A stretch of 64,000 bases of DNA from Chelonoidis abingdonii (lineage: Eukaryota > Chordata > Testudines > Testudinidae): assembly GCF_003597395.2 (NCBI RefSeq), contig NC_133771.1:46837773-46901772 (forward strand), given 5' to 3'. The notes under the pieces are model-generated. The model was not told the origin of the DNA. It made no database searches and saw only the letters and a list, made by a program, of their open reading frames with translations. Numbering within the stretch: position 1 is the stretch's first letter; each line of letters starts with the position of its first letter. Below, piece after piece: positions 1-11,935 of this stretch. Position numbers and translations under genes: made by a program.

Positions 1-97
1 TGAAAGGCTGCCATGTGTGACTCAATGGGTTCTGTAGGGATATATACCATTTCAAACTCACAAGGCTATAATTGTCCCTGGTGTAACTTCACTGAGG

Positions 98-800
98 TCA
101 ATGAATAGATAAATTTGATCTTGAGCCCATGTGGAAGGCAACTATAGATCTAGAACTATATATAAAAAAAATTCCCCTCTCACCCCTATGGGTGGTATGT
201 GTCTTCCTCAACCTCGGGTCCTCTACCAGAGGCCTGGGAGTTTGAGGGTTCTGCGCAGTACTCTTAGCTGTTCTTAGCACTGCACTCTTCTGGACAGAGA
301 GCTCTGATGTTGTTCCTTGGATCTGTTTGGAGACCACTCACCCAGCTAGGAGTATCACAGCCCCGATGAGTCCACCACCACTGGACCACTTTGGCTTCAC
401 TTTCTACATCCTCTCGAGTTCCTCTTGTCGGCCCTGGTTACTTCTCCAGCTTCTCATTTCCCTTCCTTCCTCTGATGTTGCTGTCACTGGCCACTGCTAT
501 ATCACACCAGCCTGTCTTCTGGTCCTTGTCTATTACCACGATGTCTGGTTGATTGGCCAGTACCTGCCTGCGCTCTGATCTGGAGTCCACAGATCTTAGC
601 CCTGCTATCTCCACAAACTTCTGTGAAATCCCATCTGTCTTTGGGAGGGTTAGCCCATACGCTGTGCAAGATGTTCCTTACCACAGTGCCGCACTTCGGT
701 TGTGCCGTTCAGTGTATGCTCTCTGCCTGCCTGCATCTTACATCCTGCCACTATGTGTTGGACTGTGCTCTGAGGCCTCTCTGACAGCTCTGCACCTTGG
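98..800 (-). pseudogene. CCHC cluster and restriction-like endonuclease tail of the same LINE
   Basis: Minus-strand frames show a Cys/His stretch (VQHIVAGCKM at about 760-720) and, near 560-520, the motif NQPDIVVIDKDQ followed by CDIAVASDSNI, which resembles the PD-(D/E)XK catalytic core of restriction-like LINE endonucleases. The C-terminal tail (QIQGTTSELSVQKSA, 98-337) is in frame in the last open segment. In the family this domain nicks the target to prime reverse transcription. The pieces lie in different frames, so no active nuclease can be made. The domain call rests on motif recognition, not on a profile search. Confidence 0.6.
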
Positions 801-1054
801 GTCCTCTCTAGTTTGTGGTAGACTCCTGCCTCAATGGTCTTCGGTGCCAGTTGCCTTGTTCCTGTGCTGCGATGATTCCGTGCTCCTCAGTGGCTGTCTT
901 TAGTCCAGTCTTTCCAGCCAACTGGTCAGGGAATTTTCCCGTGTCAGCAACCTCAGCTCTGTCGATGGTACATCCATGCTTTAGGGTCTTGTCTTGGCAT
1001 GGCACTTCTTCTGCTTGTGTCTTCCTCCCAGTCTGTGCTGCTTCAGGCATTCTC

Positions 1055-2766
1055 TCAACAGCTCATCTTTGGGGCCATCTTACTGATGTACTCCTGGATG
1101 TTCCGGGTTTCGTCCAGGACAGTGGCTTTGACGCTCACCACGCCCCGCCCACCCTCTTTCCGGCTGGATACGTGCTCTGTGTGTGTTGGACTTGGGTGGA
1201 AACTCTGCGCATTGTGAGGAGCTTCCGGGTCACATCGCGCAGCTTCCATGTCCTCCTTTGGCCAGCTCCCTATACCGAGGGCGTATCTTTTGATGGCGTG
1301 GATTTGTTCTTCCACTGAGCTGGCTCTTCAGGACCTGTCTTATCCTTTGGGGATACTTGGATGTTGCTGTCTTCCTTGCCTCCTCATCATGGTTTCCATG
1401 TACTGTGGACGCCAAGGAATTGTAGCTGGTCTGTATGTCTGCTATGTGGCCCGCTGGTAGTTCCACCATCAGTCTTGACTACCTTCCCTCTCTTCACTAC
1501 CATCCGGCCACACTTCTCCAGTCCGATGACATCCCGATATCCTCACTGTAGATCCGCGTCAGTGGTGGATTAGCGAGTGGATGTCTCGGTCATTGTTAGC
1601 ATACATTGATGTATCCATGTAGAGGAGGTGGCTGATGGTAGTTCCACTCCTGAACTTGTACCGTAGCAGTCTTTGTGATTATCTGGCTGAGGGGGTTTAA
1701 GCTATGCAGACAGCAGCGGGACAATGCATCACCTTGGTTATATGCCGCACTTGATGGCCACTTGTGCAGCTGCCTTGAGTTGACTTCCAGTGTTGTCTTC
1801 CATAGTCCCATTGAGTTCTTGAGGAAGGTCCTTAATGTTCTGTTGACTTTGTATAGCGCCAGACATTCACAGATCCACGTGTGCGCATTGAGTCGTAGCT
1901 TTCCTGTAGTCAATCCAGGCTGTGCTCAGATTGGGTCTGTCTAGACCTTGAGTCTTGGGCGACTGCTCCTATCTATGAGCAACTGGTGTTTTGGCCTCTG
2001 GTGTGTTTCCAATGCCCTTCTGAGCTGTGCTCATGTACTGGCCCATATGGTCCTGTAGCTTGGCGGCTATGATGCTGATAGGACTTTCCATGTTGTGGGG
2101 AGGCATTATTGTCGGTAGTTTGGACGGTTCTGTTCCCTTGCTAGGGGTCTTTCATGATCACGCACTGTCCTTCCTTGTGTTAGCCAGTTTGGGGGAGCCT
2201 GCCTGCTACAGCTGGTTATCTGTTGCTGCTAGGCATTATGAACTGCTGTTAGTTTTCTTTAGCCAGTACGGTGTGGATCATGTTGGTCCAGGTGCTGTCC
2301 AGCGTCTTTCATGTTCTTGACCCACTGCTGGATGTCTTCTACTGTAATGGTGACTGGTTTCTGTTCTGGGAAGTTGCTGTGTCTCTGTTCTCAGGTCCTG
2401 CGAGCCACTTGCACTGGTGTGACGTCTTCTCTTTCTCCCAATGTTCTTCCAGTACTGTTCAGTTTCTGCTGTTATTGTGTGTTGCATTGCAGTGGATTGT
2501 CGCTGTACACCTTGGATGGTTCTTTGGAGAAACAGGGCATTTACTTTTTTGGCTCTCGCTTCTCTAGTGTATCTCCTTAGCCTGGTAGCCAGTGCTGTGA
2601 GCCTTTGTTTAGCAGTCTCTAGGGCTTCAGATGGATCAGGCCCTTGTATTTTTTCAGTACCAAGTTTATCCTTAATTCTCACCCTTCTGTAGTTCCACCA
2701 GCTGACTAACTTCTCTCCGAAGCGCTTGATCTTATCCCCAAACCTCATTTTCAGGGTGGCGTACAT
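1055..2766 (-). pseudogene. Reverse transcriptase region of the REL-type LINE, frameshifted
   Basis: The longest open piece (2278-2766, 162 aa) is a basic, helix-rich pre-RT segment ending in ETEQYWKNIGRKRRR and a WTAPGP motif typical of the start of LINE reverse transcriptase. Further downstream on the minus strand, 1596-1913 carries the RT palm and fingers (NQGDALS, LNPLSQIITKT), and 1055-1469 carries the thumb region (HIADIQTSYNSL, EGGRGVVSVKATVLDET). The catalytic YxDD box falls at about 1601-1625; the minus strand reads Y-M-D and then Thr, so a short deletion removed the second Asp and shifted the frame. With at least four frame changes this is a non-functional relic. Confidence 0.7.
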
Positions 2767-3468
2767 CTGTTGTCTTCTTGATCATATAGCCAAGCATCTC
2801 CAGTTACAGAGCTGTAGCGTGTACCAGTTCATGTTAGTTTGTATTTGGTGTAGTAGGGATTGTCATGAGGCTCTATTGGCATCTTCTAACATACTATTCT
2901 GATGTACTTCTCCACTGAGCCTTGTAATCGGTCTCGAGGATTGACTGTAGCTAGTTTCCATGTCTATGCCTCATATCAGCTGCTGTGCTCTGCAATGGAG
3001 GGGGTGGCAGTGAAGTTTCAGCTTCAAGGTGTGGGCGCTGCACATCCACTTGTTCTTCCAGGTCTTCTTGAGTCTGGATTTAATGTGAAGTTGGTCTATC
3101 TCAAGCTGTGAGAAGCTTCCTCTTACTATGTTGAAGCGTTGGGTAACTAGCTGTTTCTCAGTAAGTGTGGATGTAGGTTTTGTCCATCCACTGTCCCCTC
3201 ATTCGTTTCAATATATCCCCTTCATTAGGTCTACTGTTGTAGTAGCATTCATCAATTCCAGGTTCTCTTGTCTCGTCCATGAATGGTTTGTTCCAGTAGC
3301 CCACTTATCGTCAGATTGTCCTGGTTCTCAACATCTGGTGCGACCCTTGTTATCCCCGGCGAGTCCGAGCCGGCATGACTCTCCTAGTTCGTGTCACTCT
3401 CATATTTGATGTAGGCAGGTGAAGCGTTAGGGGGTCTTTTGCCCAAGGACCCCTACTGGAAAGTTGGG

Positions 3469-3561
3469 TACCCACCGGGATTTGAACCCCAGTCTCTCGT
3501 ATCAAAGGGCGGTCTCCCATATCAAAGGGTGGTGCTCTTAACCACTACGCTATCCAGTCGC
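3469..3561 (-). pseudogene. tRNA-derived sequence with an internal tandem duplication
   Basis: The minus strand begins GCGACTGGATAGCGTAGTGG and continues TTAAGAGC, a good pol III A box with a D-arm shape. It ends with a T-arm and B box, GGGGTTCAAATCCCGG. Between them an 18-20 nt unit (3495-3512 and 3513-3532) is present twice; one copy gives a near-standard tRNA length of about 74 nt. The acceptor ends do not pair, so it is tRNA-derived or SINE-like and not a working tRNA gene. It sits at the presumed 5' flank of the LINE. The anticodon cannot be assigned with confidence. Confidence 0.6.
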
Positions 3562-3584
3562 TTATATATATATACATATATATG
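3562..3584. repeat. AT-dinucleotide microsatellite
   Basis: A short run of TA repeats with one C interruption, directly next to the tRNA-like sequence. Confidence 0.85.
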
Positions 3585-3614
3585 GTTACCATAGTATTTG
3601 AGCATCTCGCAACC

Positions 3615-3815
3615 ATTAATAAATTTTCTCTTCATCACACTCCTGTGAGGTAGGAAAGTCCTGTTATCCCTATTGTGCAGATACAGAACTGAGTCACAGG
3701 CAGAAAAAGTGACTTCTGCAGGGTTACCCAGGAAGTGTGTGGAGTCAGGAACTGACTGGAGGTCTCTAGTCCCAGTTCAGTGCCCTGTTCACTAGATCAT
3801 CCTTCCTACCTAGAT
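3615..3815 (-). mobile_element. MIR/CORE-SINE-like relic
   Basis: The plus strand shows the antisense MIR pattern: a 'gttatccc...cagatacagaactgag' stretch, a 'gtgactt...gggttaccca' stretch and a closing 'ccctgttcactagatcatcc'. This is the tRNA-headed ancient amniote SINE read backwards. It is diverged and has no coding content. Confidence 0.65.
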
Positions 3816-6800
3816 ACATGACTGCTTGGCATGTGCATTTTAGGGGTATGAAACATTCAGTATTTTCAGAATTTAGTTACATGCTACAATATTAATCTCT
3901 AAAAAACAGTAGAAGGAAACTGGTTTTGTTGCTGAGCCAATAAACCAATATCCACCGTAGACATTTTGACTTCACCATGTAAGAATACAATGTTTGTGTT
4001 TATTTCCAAAACCCTTTGTGAGTCTCCTGAGACTTCATTATCTTCCCTGTTTTGTTACATGCAGACACTTTTCCTTTTGTTCACAGAGTTGCTTTTGTTA
4101 TGAATTATTGACAATAAAATATTTTTTATTTAATATTATTTTACAGGATCGGGGACTTGTTTTGCTAGGTGCTGAGTAAATATAAATGTGGACGCAATAA
4201 TATACATTGATAAGAATTGTATGACAGGAAAAATCATTTGTATTGTTTTAAGGGATTAAGTTTGAGCACCCAGGTACAGAGCATAAGTTTGATTGTCAAT
4301 ATACCTATAATATGTTGTCTGTTACAAAACTGTTGCTATACGCACTGCAAAATAAGTATTTGATAGATAATAGAGGATAAAATATAAAATTATTAGATGA
4401 AAGAAAACTGCTTTAAACATGAACTAATACATGAATTTGTCTCTCACAGGTTACTAATAGAGTTTTATGATGCAGAAGATTCTAAAAGAAGAAACAAGTT
4501 CCCAGGGAAATGTGTTCATTCCAAACTAAGTCTCAGGAAAACTTTACCATCCTTGCTGTTTTTAGGTGGCCTGACTGCTAGTATGCTTCTGACAGAATCT
4601 GGAAGGAAACTTTATGTAAAAACATGGATATATGGGACTTTAATTGGCTACCTATGGGTTAGTGTTAAAGCATAAGTAGAGGCTAGTCTCCAATGAGAGA
4701 AATATGCTCTCTTGTCTTGCACATTGCACCAAACTTTTTCCTGAATTTATAAAAGAAATGTAAACAAAGCCTTATTGATTGAACATTGGATAAATTCGAA
4801 TTTGTGACTTATACCTCTGTGTGGTTGGTCTGGGGAAAATATACTTAGTTTTACAAATTTGCTACTGATTTTGCTGTAAAAATGACAGATAAACTGAGTT
4901 TTATTACACACTGCTTTCCCCATGAACGAACATCTGTCTGTATCTGCTGAAGATTAGTAGAAGTATGTCTTTATAGATACATAACTTAAGTGGACCAGTG
5001 AATGTATTTACTAACATTAATTTAGGGGATATATGTATTCTTCAACTACTACTACTAGTCATGTTTAGTTTTTGTTACTTTTCAATTCATTGCAGCAACT
5101 CAGTTATATCTATCCTAGCTGCATTACAGCTAACAGCAAAGCTGATGTTCTTCAGTATCTTGCTTTTCAGTTTTATCTAAATATGTTCCTCAAAAGCTGA
5201 TCAAGTAAATTCGTAAATCATGAAATGTTATGCAAGGCAGAGAAAAAGTTCCTAAGAATCATTGTTCACCAGGAAGAAGTTTTGATTGCATTGCATTATT
5301 ACCTGATTTAATTATTTTACATATGCAAAACATTGAATTATAATTAATATTATTGAACCAACAGCTTATTTTATGCGCCTTATGTTTGTGCAGAAGAGAA
5401 TATGTGCAGTATAATGAAAGTTTAATTGTGGCCTAACCAGACTGTAGTCTACCGTGTGTCTAAATCGTCAATAGTTTGTTAAAGATTCAGCTCAGCTAAT
5501 AGAACTGTAGAGTGTATGTGCCATAAACAGTATGAACATTCAGAAGTTTCCTGTTACTTCATCATTATCTCAAAGCAAATTGATGTAATCTGTATAATAC
5601 ATAGTAATCCTGTTACTTCAGCAGGAGTGTATATTATGGTAACAAGGAACTTTCAGATGTTCCTACTAAACTTAAAGCATGTGCCTTTGTCTGCTGATCT
5701 ATGATTTAGCCTGATAGTCATTGTCAAGAAATCATTTAGTGTTATAATATTACATTAGACTTTCACAGCATCCTAGTTAATGTTCATGTCAGACGGATTG
5801 AAGATTTTGGTGTTGATACATATGGTTTGCATAGTAGAATAATTGTGAAAGAAATGCATATCTGACCAGTATTTCACCTGCTTGAAAATATACATTTTAA
5901 AAAACCTTGTTGTCAGCAGGCCTATGGTTCCTGTGACTATTGTGTCTGTGTGTTACGTGGGGAAATTCTATTTCCTCTTTTCCAGGGAATAGGCTATCTG
6001 CACTAGGGTCTAGCTAGAGAAGAGGATCCTGTATTATCTTTTTCCATTAGGAAATCAGACTCCCAGCATCAGAACATAAGCCCTAGAGTATGCTTTTATC
6101 GCACTTCCCCAAGCTTTAAATGTGCATCTCTTATTAGCTTTAATGGCATTTACATTGCATAAACTCCTTATGCATTAAAATAATAATAGACATCTTGAAA
6201 TTATCATTGTTCTTAAAGTTCAATTATTCTATGATGGAAAAGTGCTTGCTTTTAATACATATTTTTTTAAAAACATTATAAAAGAATATTTACAAGTCCA
6301 CCTTAAAAATGATCCAGTTTGCAATTCTGTATCCTTCCATAATGGATTTTGTCACTGGGCATATTTATATCATTCATTTATGCAGGAGGTGTTGATGAAC
6401 CATCTTAAAACAATGACAGGGAACAATGTTTAGAATAGTATTGTTGTGAGGTTCTGAAACCATGGAAAAATAAGCCATTTTATGTAACAGGCAAACGTGC
6501 TTCCCATATGTGTCATACAGCTTGTGCTATTCTCAACAGAATGGCCAATGGATACAATCAGAACGCAGTGTTCTCCTGTTAATCTGACTTTGACGTATGA
6601 AATGTAAATTTACAATGAAACCTCACTGTGTCATGATTTTATGTAACAGTCCAAAAGTTAAGAATAATACTTAACTGTACAACAAAAATAAATGCAAACT
6701 GCTTAACTGACTTGTAGCAAAATTACTGCTCTTTTGAAGGTCCTAATGACTACAGTTTTGGCTCTTTCATGTTAAACTATCTAGAATATAACTGATTCAG

Positions 6801-7327
6801 TGAAACAAAGCAACCGGTCTGTTTATTTTGAATGTCATTCTCCTGACTACTCTTACACAATTTTTTTTCCTCACAATTAGTTTATACATTTTTGAAAATT
6901 GTTATGAATTTGCTCATGTATTGGGTGTTGGGAGCATTGTATGCTATTTCTTAATATGCACTGATGTCAACTTGAAATATTTCTTTATTAAAAAGAAAAG
7001 AGGCAGATGCTCATTCCTTTTTTTTGCTGTTCCTACTCTTGTTTGAAGTATTTTTAAGCTTTTATGTTTGTGACTGTTTACAGCTGAATTATTATTCTTT
7101 ACGAAACAGTCAACATGTGTGATTCTAACACTCTTCAGTAAAAAGGTTTGTGTGAACAAAAGTCAAATAAAAATGCCCTTGTCTTTCTTTTCTGTGCTGC
7201 TAAAAAGTTTCAGAAACTTGGAATGTTTTATAAATGCCCATGTTCAGTATGGTACTAAGGAGATGGTTAGACCCTGGTAGTAGCTTCGGAACTGAGAATG
7301 CCTGCAAGATTTTGTATTTAATATTAT
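3816..7327. other. AT-rich DNA without recognisable genes
   Basis: About 3.5 kb of AT-rich, stop-dense sequence. The longest open frame (4397-4675, 92 aa) shows no recognisable motif. I see no tandem repeat, transposon terminus or RNA fold here. It could be intergenic or intronic. Confidence 0.6.
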
Positions 7328-7500
7328 TAATCATGTTTATTACAGCAGTGCCTAAGGACCAATGAAGAGTGGTGCGCTGTACAGAGTAGTTGGCAATCCC
7401 TGCCCCCTGAAGGGCTTGCAGTCTAAATAGGCCAGGCAGACAGAGAGTGTGGGGCGGGGAGGAATAACATGCAAAGCAGTGTGATGGCACAAGCCATCAC
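7328..7500. repeat. Ancient dispersed SINE-like repeat
   Basis: The segment 'gcgctgtacagagtag...atccctgccccctgaaggg...gcagtctaaatagg' matches a pattern I know from many amniote genomes ('gcgctgtaca ... cagtccctgcccc ... cttacaatctaaatag'). Family name and orientation are uncertain. The following G-rich stretch (7501-7872) has no feature I can support. Confidence 0.5.
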
Positions 7501-7872
7501 TTCAGTGCCACGACATTTTTGTGAGGGGAGGGGAGTTGGGAGGGGATAAGCTAAAGAGAAAGGAAGATGAGCGAGCACGACAGGGGCAGGAGAAGGGAGG
7601 ACAGTTGTGGAGTGAAGCTGAGATGAGACGGGGAGAGGCAGGTTTGCAGCAAACAGCCAATTAGCACAGAGCAGAGGAAGTCCAGTCAAAACTGTAGGTG
7701 CTTCTGTCACTGCTCCTCCAGATGAGTCACTGGCTGGCCCCCCTGTGGAGTTCTTTTTCACCAAGGCCACGGTCGGGGTGGGGGAATGGAGAAGGAAGGC
7801 ACCATCTGTGTCCTTGTGCCCCCAGAGTTGGGGAGGAGCCTTCCTTGCAACATTCTTCAGCTCTGTGTAGCT

Positions 7873-8590
7873 CAAAAGAGATGACTGCTCTCTATAAATG
7901 CATCAGAGAGATAAATAGCAGGAAGGGAGAGGAGTTATTTAAGCACCAGTGTGGACACAGGAACAAATGGATACTGCCCATCAACAAGTTTAGGTTTGAA
8001 ATGAGACAAATATTTTTAACCATCAGAGGAGTGAACTTCTGAAACAGCCTTCTAAGGAGAGCAGTGTGGGCAAAAAACCTAATTGGCTTCAAGACTGAGC
8101 TGGATACATTCGTGAAGGGGGTGGTTTGATGAGACTGCCTAAAATGACTTGTATCCAATCTGCAATTGCTAGTAGCAAATATCCCCCATGGGCTGGTATG
8201 GGCACTAGATGGGGAGGGCTCTGAGTTACTGTGAAGAATTATTTCCCAGGTATCTGGGTGATAAGTCTTGCGAAAATTATCAGGGTCCAACTGACCACCA
8301 TATTGGGAGTCAAAAAGGAATTTTCTCCCAGGTCAGATGGGCAGAGACTCGGGTGTTTTTTCCCTTTCCTCTGCAGCATTGGGCACAGATCACTTGCAGG
8401 TTTAATTTAGAGTAAATGGTGAATTTTCTGTAACTTGACATCTTTAAATCATGATTTGAGGACTTCAATAACTTAGCCAGAGGCTAGAGGTCTATTACAG
8501 AAGTGGGAGGTGAAGCTCTGTGTCCTGCAATGTGCAGATCAGATTAGATGATCATGATTGTCCCTTCTGGTCTTAGTCCATAAGTCTATG
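7873..8590 (+). mobile_element. CR1 LINE 3' fragment
   Basis: Non-coding CR1 3' region on the plus strand: phrases such as 'ttcaagactgagctggat', 'gaattttctcccaggtcaga' and 'agattagatgatcatgattg' followed by 'tcccttctggtcttagtcca' are the chelonian/avian CR1 3' UTR. It is 5'-truncated, as usual for CR1, and carries no ORF. Confidence 0.85.
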
Positions 8591-8657
8591 AAACTTGTCT
8601 CTCACAAACAGAAGTTGGTCCAATAAAAGAGATTACCTCACCCACCTTGTCTCATAG
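8591..8657. mobile_element. Terminal fragment of a Penelope-like element (probable)
   Basis: The stretch 'aacagaagttggtccaataa' followed by 'aagagattacctcacccacc' matches a terminal motif I associate with a common reptile Penelope-like family. It abuts the CR1 3' end. Only the terminal motif is present, and the assignment is from memory. Confidence 0.45.
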
Positions 8658-11589
8658 TTTGGCACGTTCAGTACTGCTAGATTTTGTGAATAGTCATAGA
8701 TTTTAGGTGTCTGTGTGCCAACAGTAAGGAACGGAAGTGGAGGTTTTGTGGAGTTTGTTTATTTTGTTGAAAAATAAATAATGGAAGGTATTTAATTTTA
8801 ATTTTTTATTTTATTTTATTTTTTTTTCTCACACAGAGAAGGAATCCCTTAGTCTGGGGACTGTAGGATTAACCATGCCCACAAAGGCCATAGAAACAGT
8901 TAATAGGCTACAGATCTTATCACCTCCCAGCCTTCTGCCTTATAAGCCTGGGAACTGCAGCACAGCCTTTGCCTGCTATGGCTGGGCTGCAGTGAACAGA
9001 TCTACTCCAAGCATAGGAATTTAAGTGGAAGTGGTGGCAGTTTTTGTGAGCTCACCCTTGCCAGTATTTTTTCTTCTTTTGTTCTTCTGGCCTGTCTCAC
9101 TGATGTGGAGTCCTGTGGTCCCAGTGAGAAGAAGCTTGAAATGTTTTACAACAACTTGCTGAACATGAAATAAACAGGAATATTATAGTTATGTTTGCAC
9201 AAGTCTGGTCGATGATGCAATTCAAGCAACAAAATATACAGATAATTGAGTGAATGAAAACCAATGAAAAATACCAGTTCATTTCATTAATTTAAAATAT
9301 CTACTGTAACTTATGGTAATTGAGTTCCCTATTTTGTAGTTCATGTAACCTTGTCTTCTGAGAAATGGTTTGGCTTCTTATACTTACTATTTTATGAGCT
9401 GTGTCCCTGTTCTGAAGGGGTCGTGACCCATAGTAATGGATTGGATTTTGCTGTTCTATGTGTGGAAATTAAATATTTACGCCAGGTCTATATTAAACAT
9501 ACATTCCACTAGAAATGATGGTGTGGGGGGAATAATATCAAAGGAACACACTATTGATTTTGAATGTGCACAATGATAAGTAAATATTGAAATTGGAACC
9601 ATCCCTTCTAAATGGTCGCTTGTATCTGGTTCATGTTTATATAGTGAAAACTTACCCTTATTAGTTATTCTTGTACAAACTGAAGATTTCTAGGGTGCTC
9701 TTTAATTTTTTTATCTTGTATAAAATTAAATCTCCAGTAGAAACAACTCTGCTTTTTGTTATATTCTCAGTGTGACTACAAATTCGATGTAGGATTTTCC
9801 ATCAAACCAGAATTAATCTAAACTACAAACCTGATAGTATTATCTGTGTGTGTTTTATGGCAGCCATGGCCAGGTGAATCCCCAGCAGTGCTGCTCCATT
9901 GACCAGAGCTACTGCAGAGGCTCTGTGCAGAATATCCTGGCCAGCTGTTGATGTCCCAGAAGCCATATGGGGGGATGGGAGCCTGCTCTGATTTCGTATT
10001 CTCTTGAATTCAGTGGACTTTGTATCAGACTGATGGAGGAGAGTCAGTGGATTGTCCAGCTGATCCCAGAAGGCTCTCAGACTTGGCAGATATCCTTGCA
10101 TTATCTTACCAGCACATTTTCAACATGGTGCACAGGTAATTATACGCACTAAGTCTTGGTGTTATGAGCACTTTCCTTTTTTTAAGCCTTTGGAACCTTC
10201 ATTGCAGAGGTTTGGGTCCTTTATTTAAAAAAAATAAATACTGTATGTGTGAATTTGTGCTAGTAAAATACAACATTGGCAGCCCTGCAGAACAAGGGAT
10301 GTCCTGGTACAAGGTTCCCTGCTGATGTGCTTCAACCATGACCTTAAGAGGGATTGCCTCTAGGGATGAAAGATTAGTTCAGTTGCTATAGATCTGGCTG
10401 GGCATGACTAAGCTTGCACATAGCTTGATTTGAGTGCAAGGTTAAACTGTAAATAGGGTGTGACAGGCTGTGTGCAGGAGATGGTGTTTTCAGGCGAGTT
10501 GAGGTAACTGGGAACTCTCTGAACTGATAAGTTTCAAATGCAGATAAGGTGAGGACATAAGTGATTGGTCCTTACATGATTTGCAAAGTACTTGGTCCTT
10601 ACATGATCTATACAATGTCCAAACCAGATTCAAATAGTATAGATGTTAGTAGCTAGTAAAAATGTGCATTGTGTGTGATATGGTTTGGAATTATGGTGTT
10701 ACCCTGTGTCTAAGCCACCTGTATCGGGGCCTGGCCAGCATGGGTTTAGGGCTGTTACATGCCTAATAAAAGTAACCTGAGTGATGAGCTGGAGTTGAAC
10801 TGAGGTTTTTTGGATCCCAGAAAGCTGGACAAAATGTTCTTCCAGAACTGGACAAGGTGCTTTGAATAAGCCAAGTGGAAAAGGTCTTGGAGAGAATCCC
10901 AAGACGTAGCCCATTCATTCCTTGGCTTCTTTTTTAGGACTACTAATAAAGAAGCCAGTTAGTGTGATTAATGTGTGTGCATCTATTCATTAAGACATGA
11001 ACTTAGCCTGTATGAAATGACTGACTGGTCTATCTACCAGCCATCTCATAGTAACCACTTTCAATCTCTACCTGCCCAGGCTTCATTAGAACCAGGAACT
11101 TGGAGCTGAATGCTCCTTACTGTCCTGTTACCCTCCCCAGGGCCTGTGCAGTCAGCTGGATTCAGCCATCTTATGAAACCTGATTTCATGTTGCCGTTCT
11201 TGGCTGGAGGAAAATGCTGGGCTTTGGTGCACAAGGAAGAAGTGGAAGGAAATTTATTTTCGTGAATTAAGAGTTAACTCTTTATACCTTAAGGAAGTGT
11301 TTACCTATTCTCAGTAAATTATAGTGAGGACAGGTATACTCCACATAGCCATTTTAATATTCTCGTATATCATGGCACCTGTGCCTCCAATATGGCATGG
11401 CTCCCCACTACCGGTTTCTGTGCACACACACCTCTCTCTCCCCCTCTTCTGGTCCCCTACAATGCTAGTAGGAGAGTTCCAATTACCCAGCTGGAAGCCA
11501 CCTGTACTCTTCCTTCCCAGCTGTTTTCTGCAGCTGGTCTACGCTTGAGCATGCAACCACTCTGGGCCTCATCGCAGGAAGTGTCTAAC
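8658..11589. other. Single-copy-looking DNA, no recognisable gene
   Basis: AT-rich with a T/A-rich run at about 8795-8830. A 92-aa open frame on the minus strand (9823-10101) has no motif I recognise. No transposon end or RNA gene was seen. Confidence 0.5.
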
Positions 11590-11755
11590 CCTGTCTTCTG
11601 CCGCAGGCACATACCATCTCCCCAGTGCTGCTGCTCTACAGTCAAGTATTTCTCAGGACTTCTGAGTTCTGTTCCCAGCTCTGTCACAGACTTGCATCAT
11701 GCCCTGGGGAAATCACCCTACGCCTCACTTTATAAAGAATTAGAGATATGAGACA
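11590..11755 (+). mobile_element. MIR/CORE-SINE-like relic
   Basis: Sense MIR-like wording: 'gttcccagctctgtcacaga', 'ccctggggaaatcaccc', 'cctcactttataaagaatta'. Diverged; called on order and spacing of these blocks. Confidence 0.5.
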
Positions 11756-11935
11756 ACTTGCCTCTGAGTCTTTCCAAAGAGGTTTTATTTGATCAAATCA
11801 GAGCCAAATGTCTTGTCCACTTTCCAGTACTCAGGAGACTAAACTGTTCTGTGCCAGGCAGGGAAGAGAGATCAAGGTGCTGCCAACACTGGAGGTCCCT
11901 ACCCCATGGCAGGGAATTGATTAGGTGGGATGTTA

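Larger units (their letters stand above)
98..3420 (-). mobile_element. Degraded non-LTR retrotransposon with restriction-like endonuclease (R2/R4/NeSL-type LINE)
   Basis: Read on the minus strand, scattered frames show a single LINE polyprotein in order: an N-terminal basic region (about 3400-2770), reverse transcriptase (about 2770-1055), a Cys/His cluster (about 800-690) and a restriction-like endonuclease plus C-terminal tail (about 600-98). The order RT, then CCHC, then PD-(D/E)XK-type nuclease is the established layout of early-branching LINEs such as R2, R4 and NeSL; APE-type LINEs carry the nuclease in front. Every domain is broken by frameshifts and stops, so the copy is dead. The exact clade cannot be fixed by eye. 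The 3' end lies close to the window start, and a tRNA-like sequence lies just upstream of the 5' end. Confidence 0.75.

Noticed and set aside
3469..3561. Functional tRNA gene
   Set aside because: Acceptor ends do not pair and the anticodon region is duplicated; kept only as tRNA-derived sequence.
4397..4675. 92-aa frame as a small host gene
   Set aside because: No motif, no neighbouring splice signals of note, ordinary AT-rich background.
9823..10152. Possible host exon on either strand (92-aa minus frame; plus frame ending at a gtaatt donor-like site)
   Set aside because: No recognisable domain and both strands are open; a donor-like hexamer alone is weak evidence.
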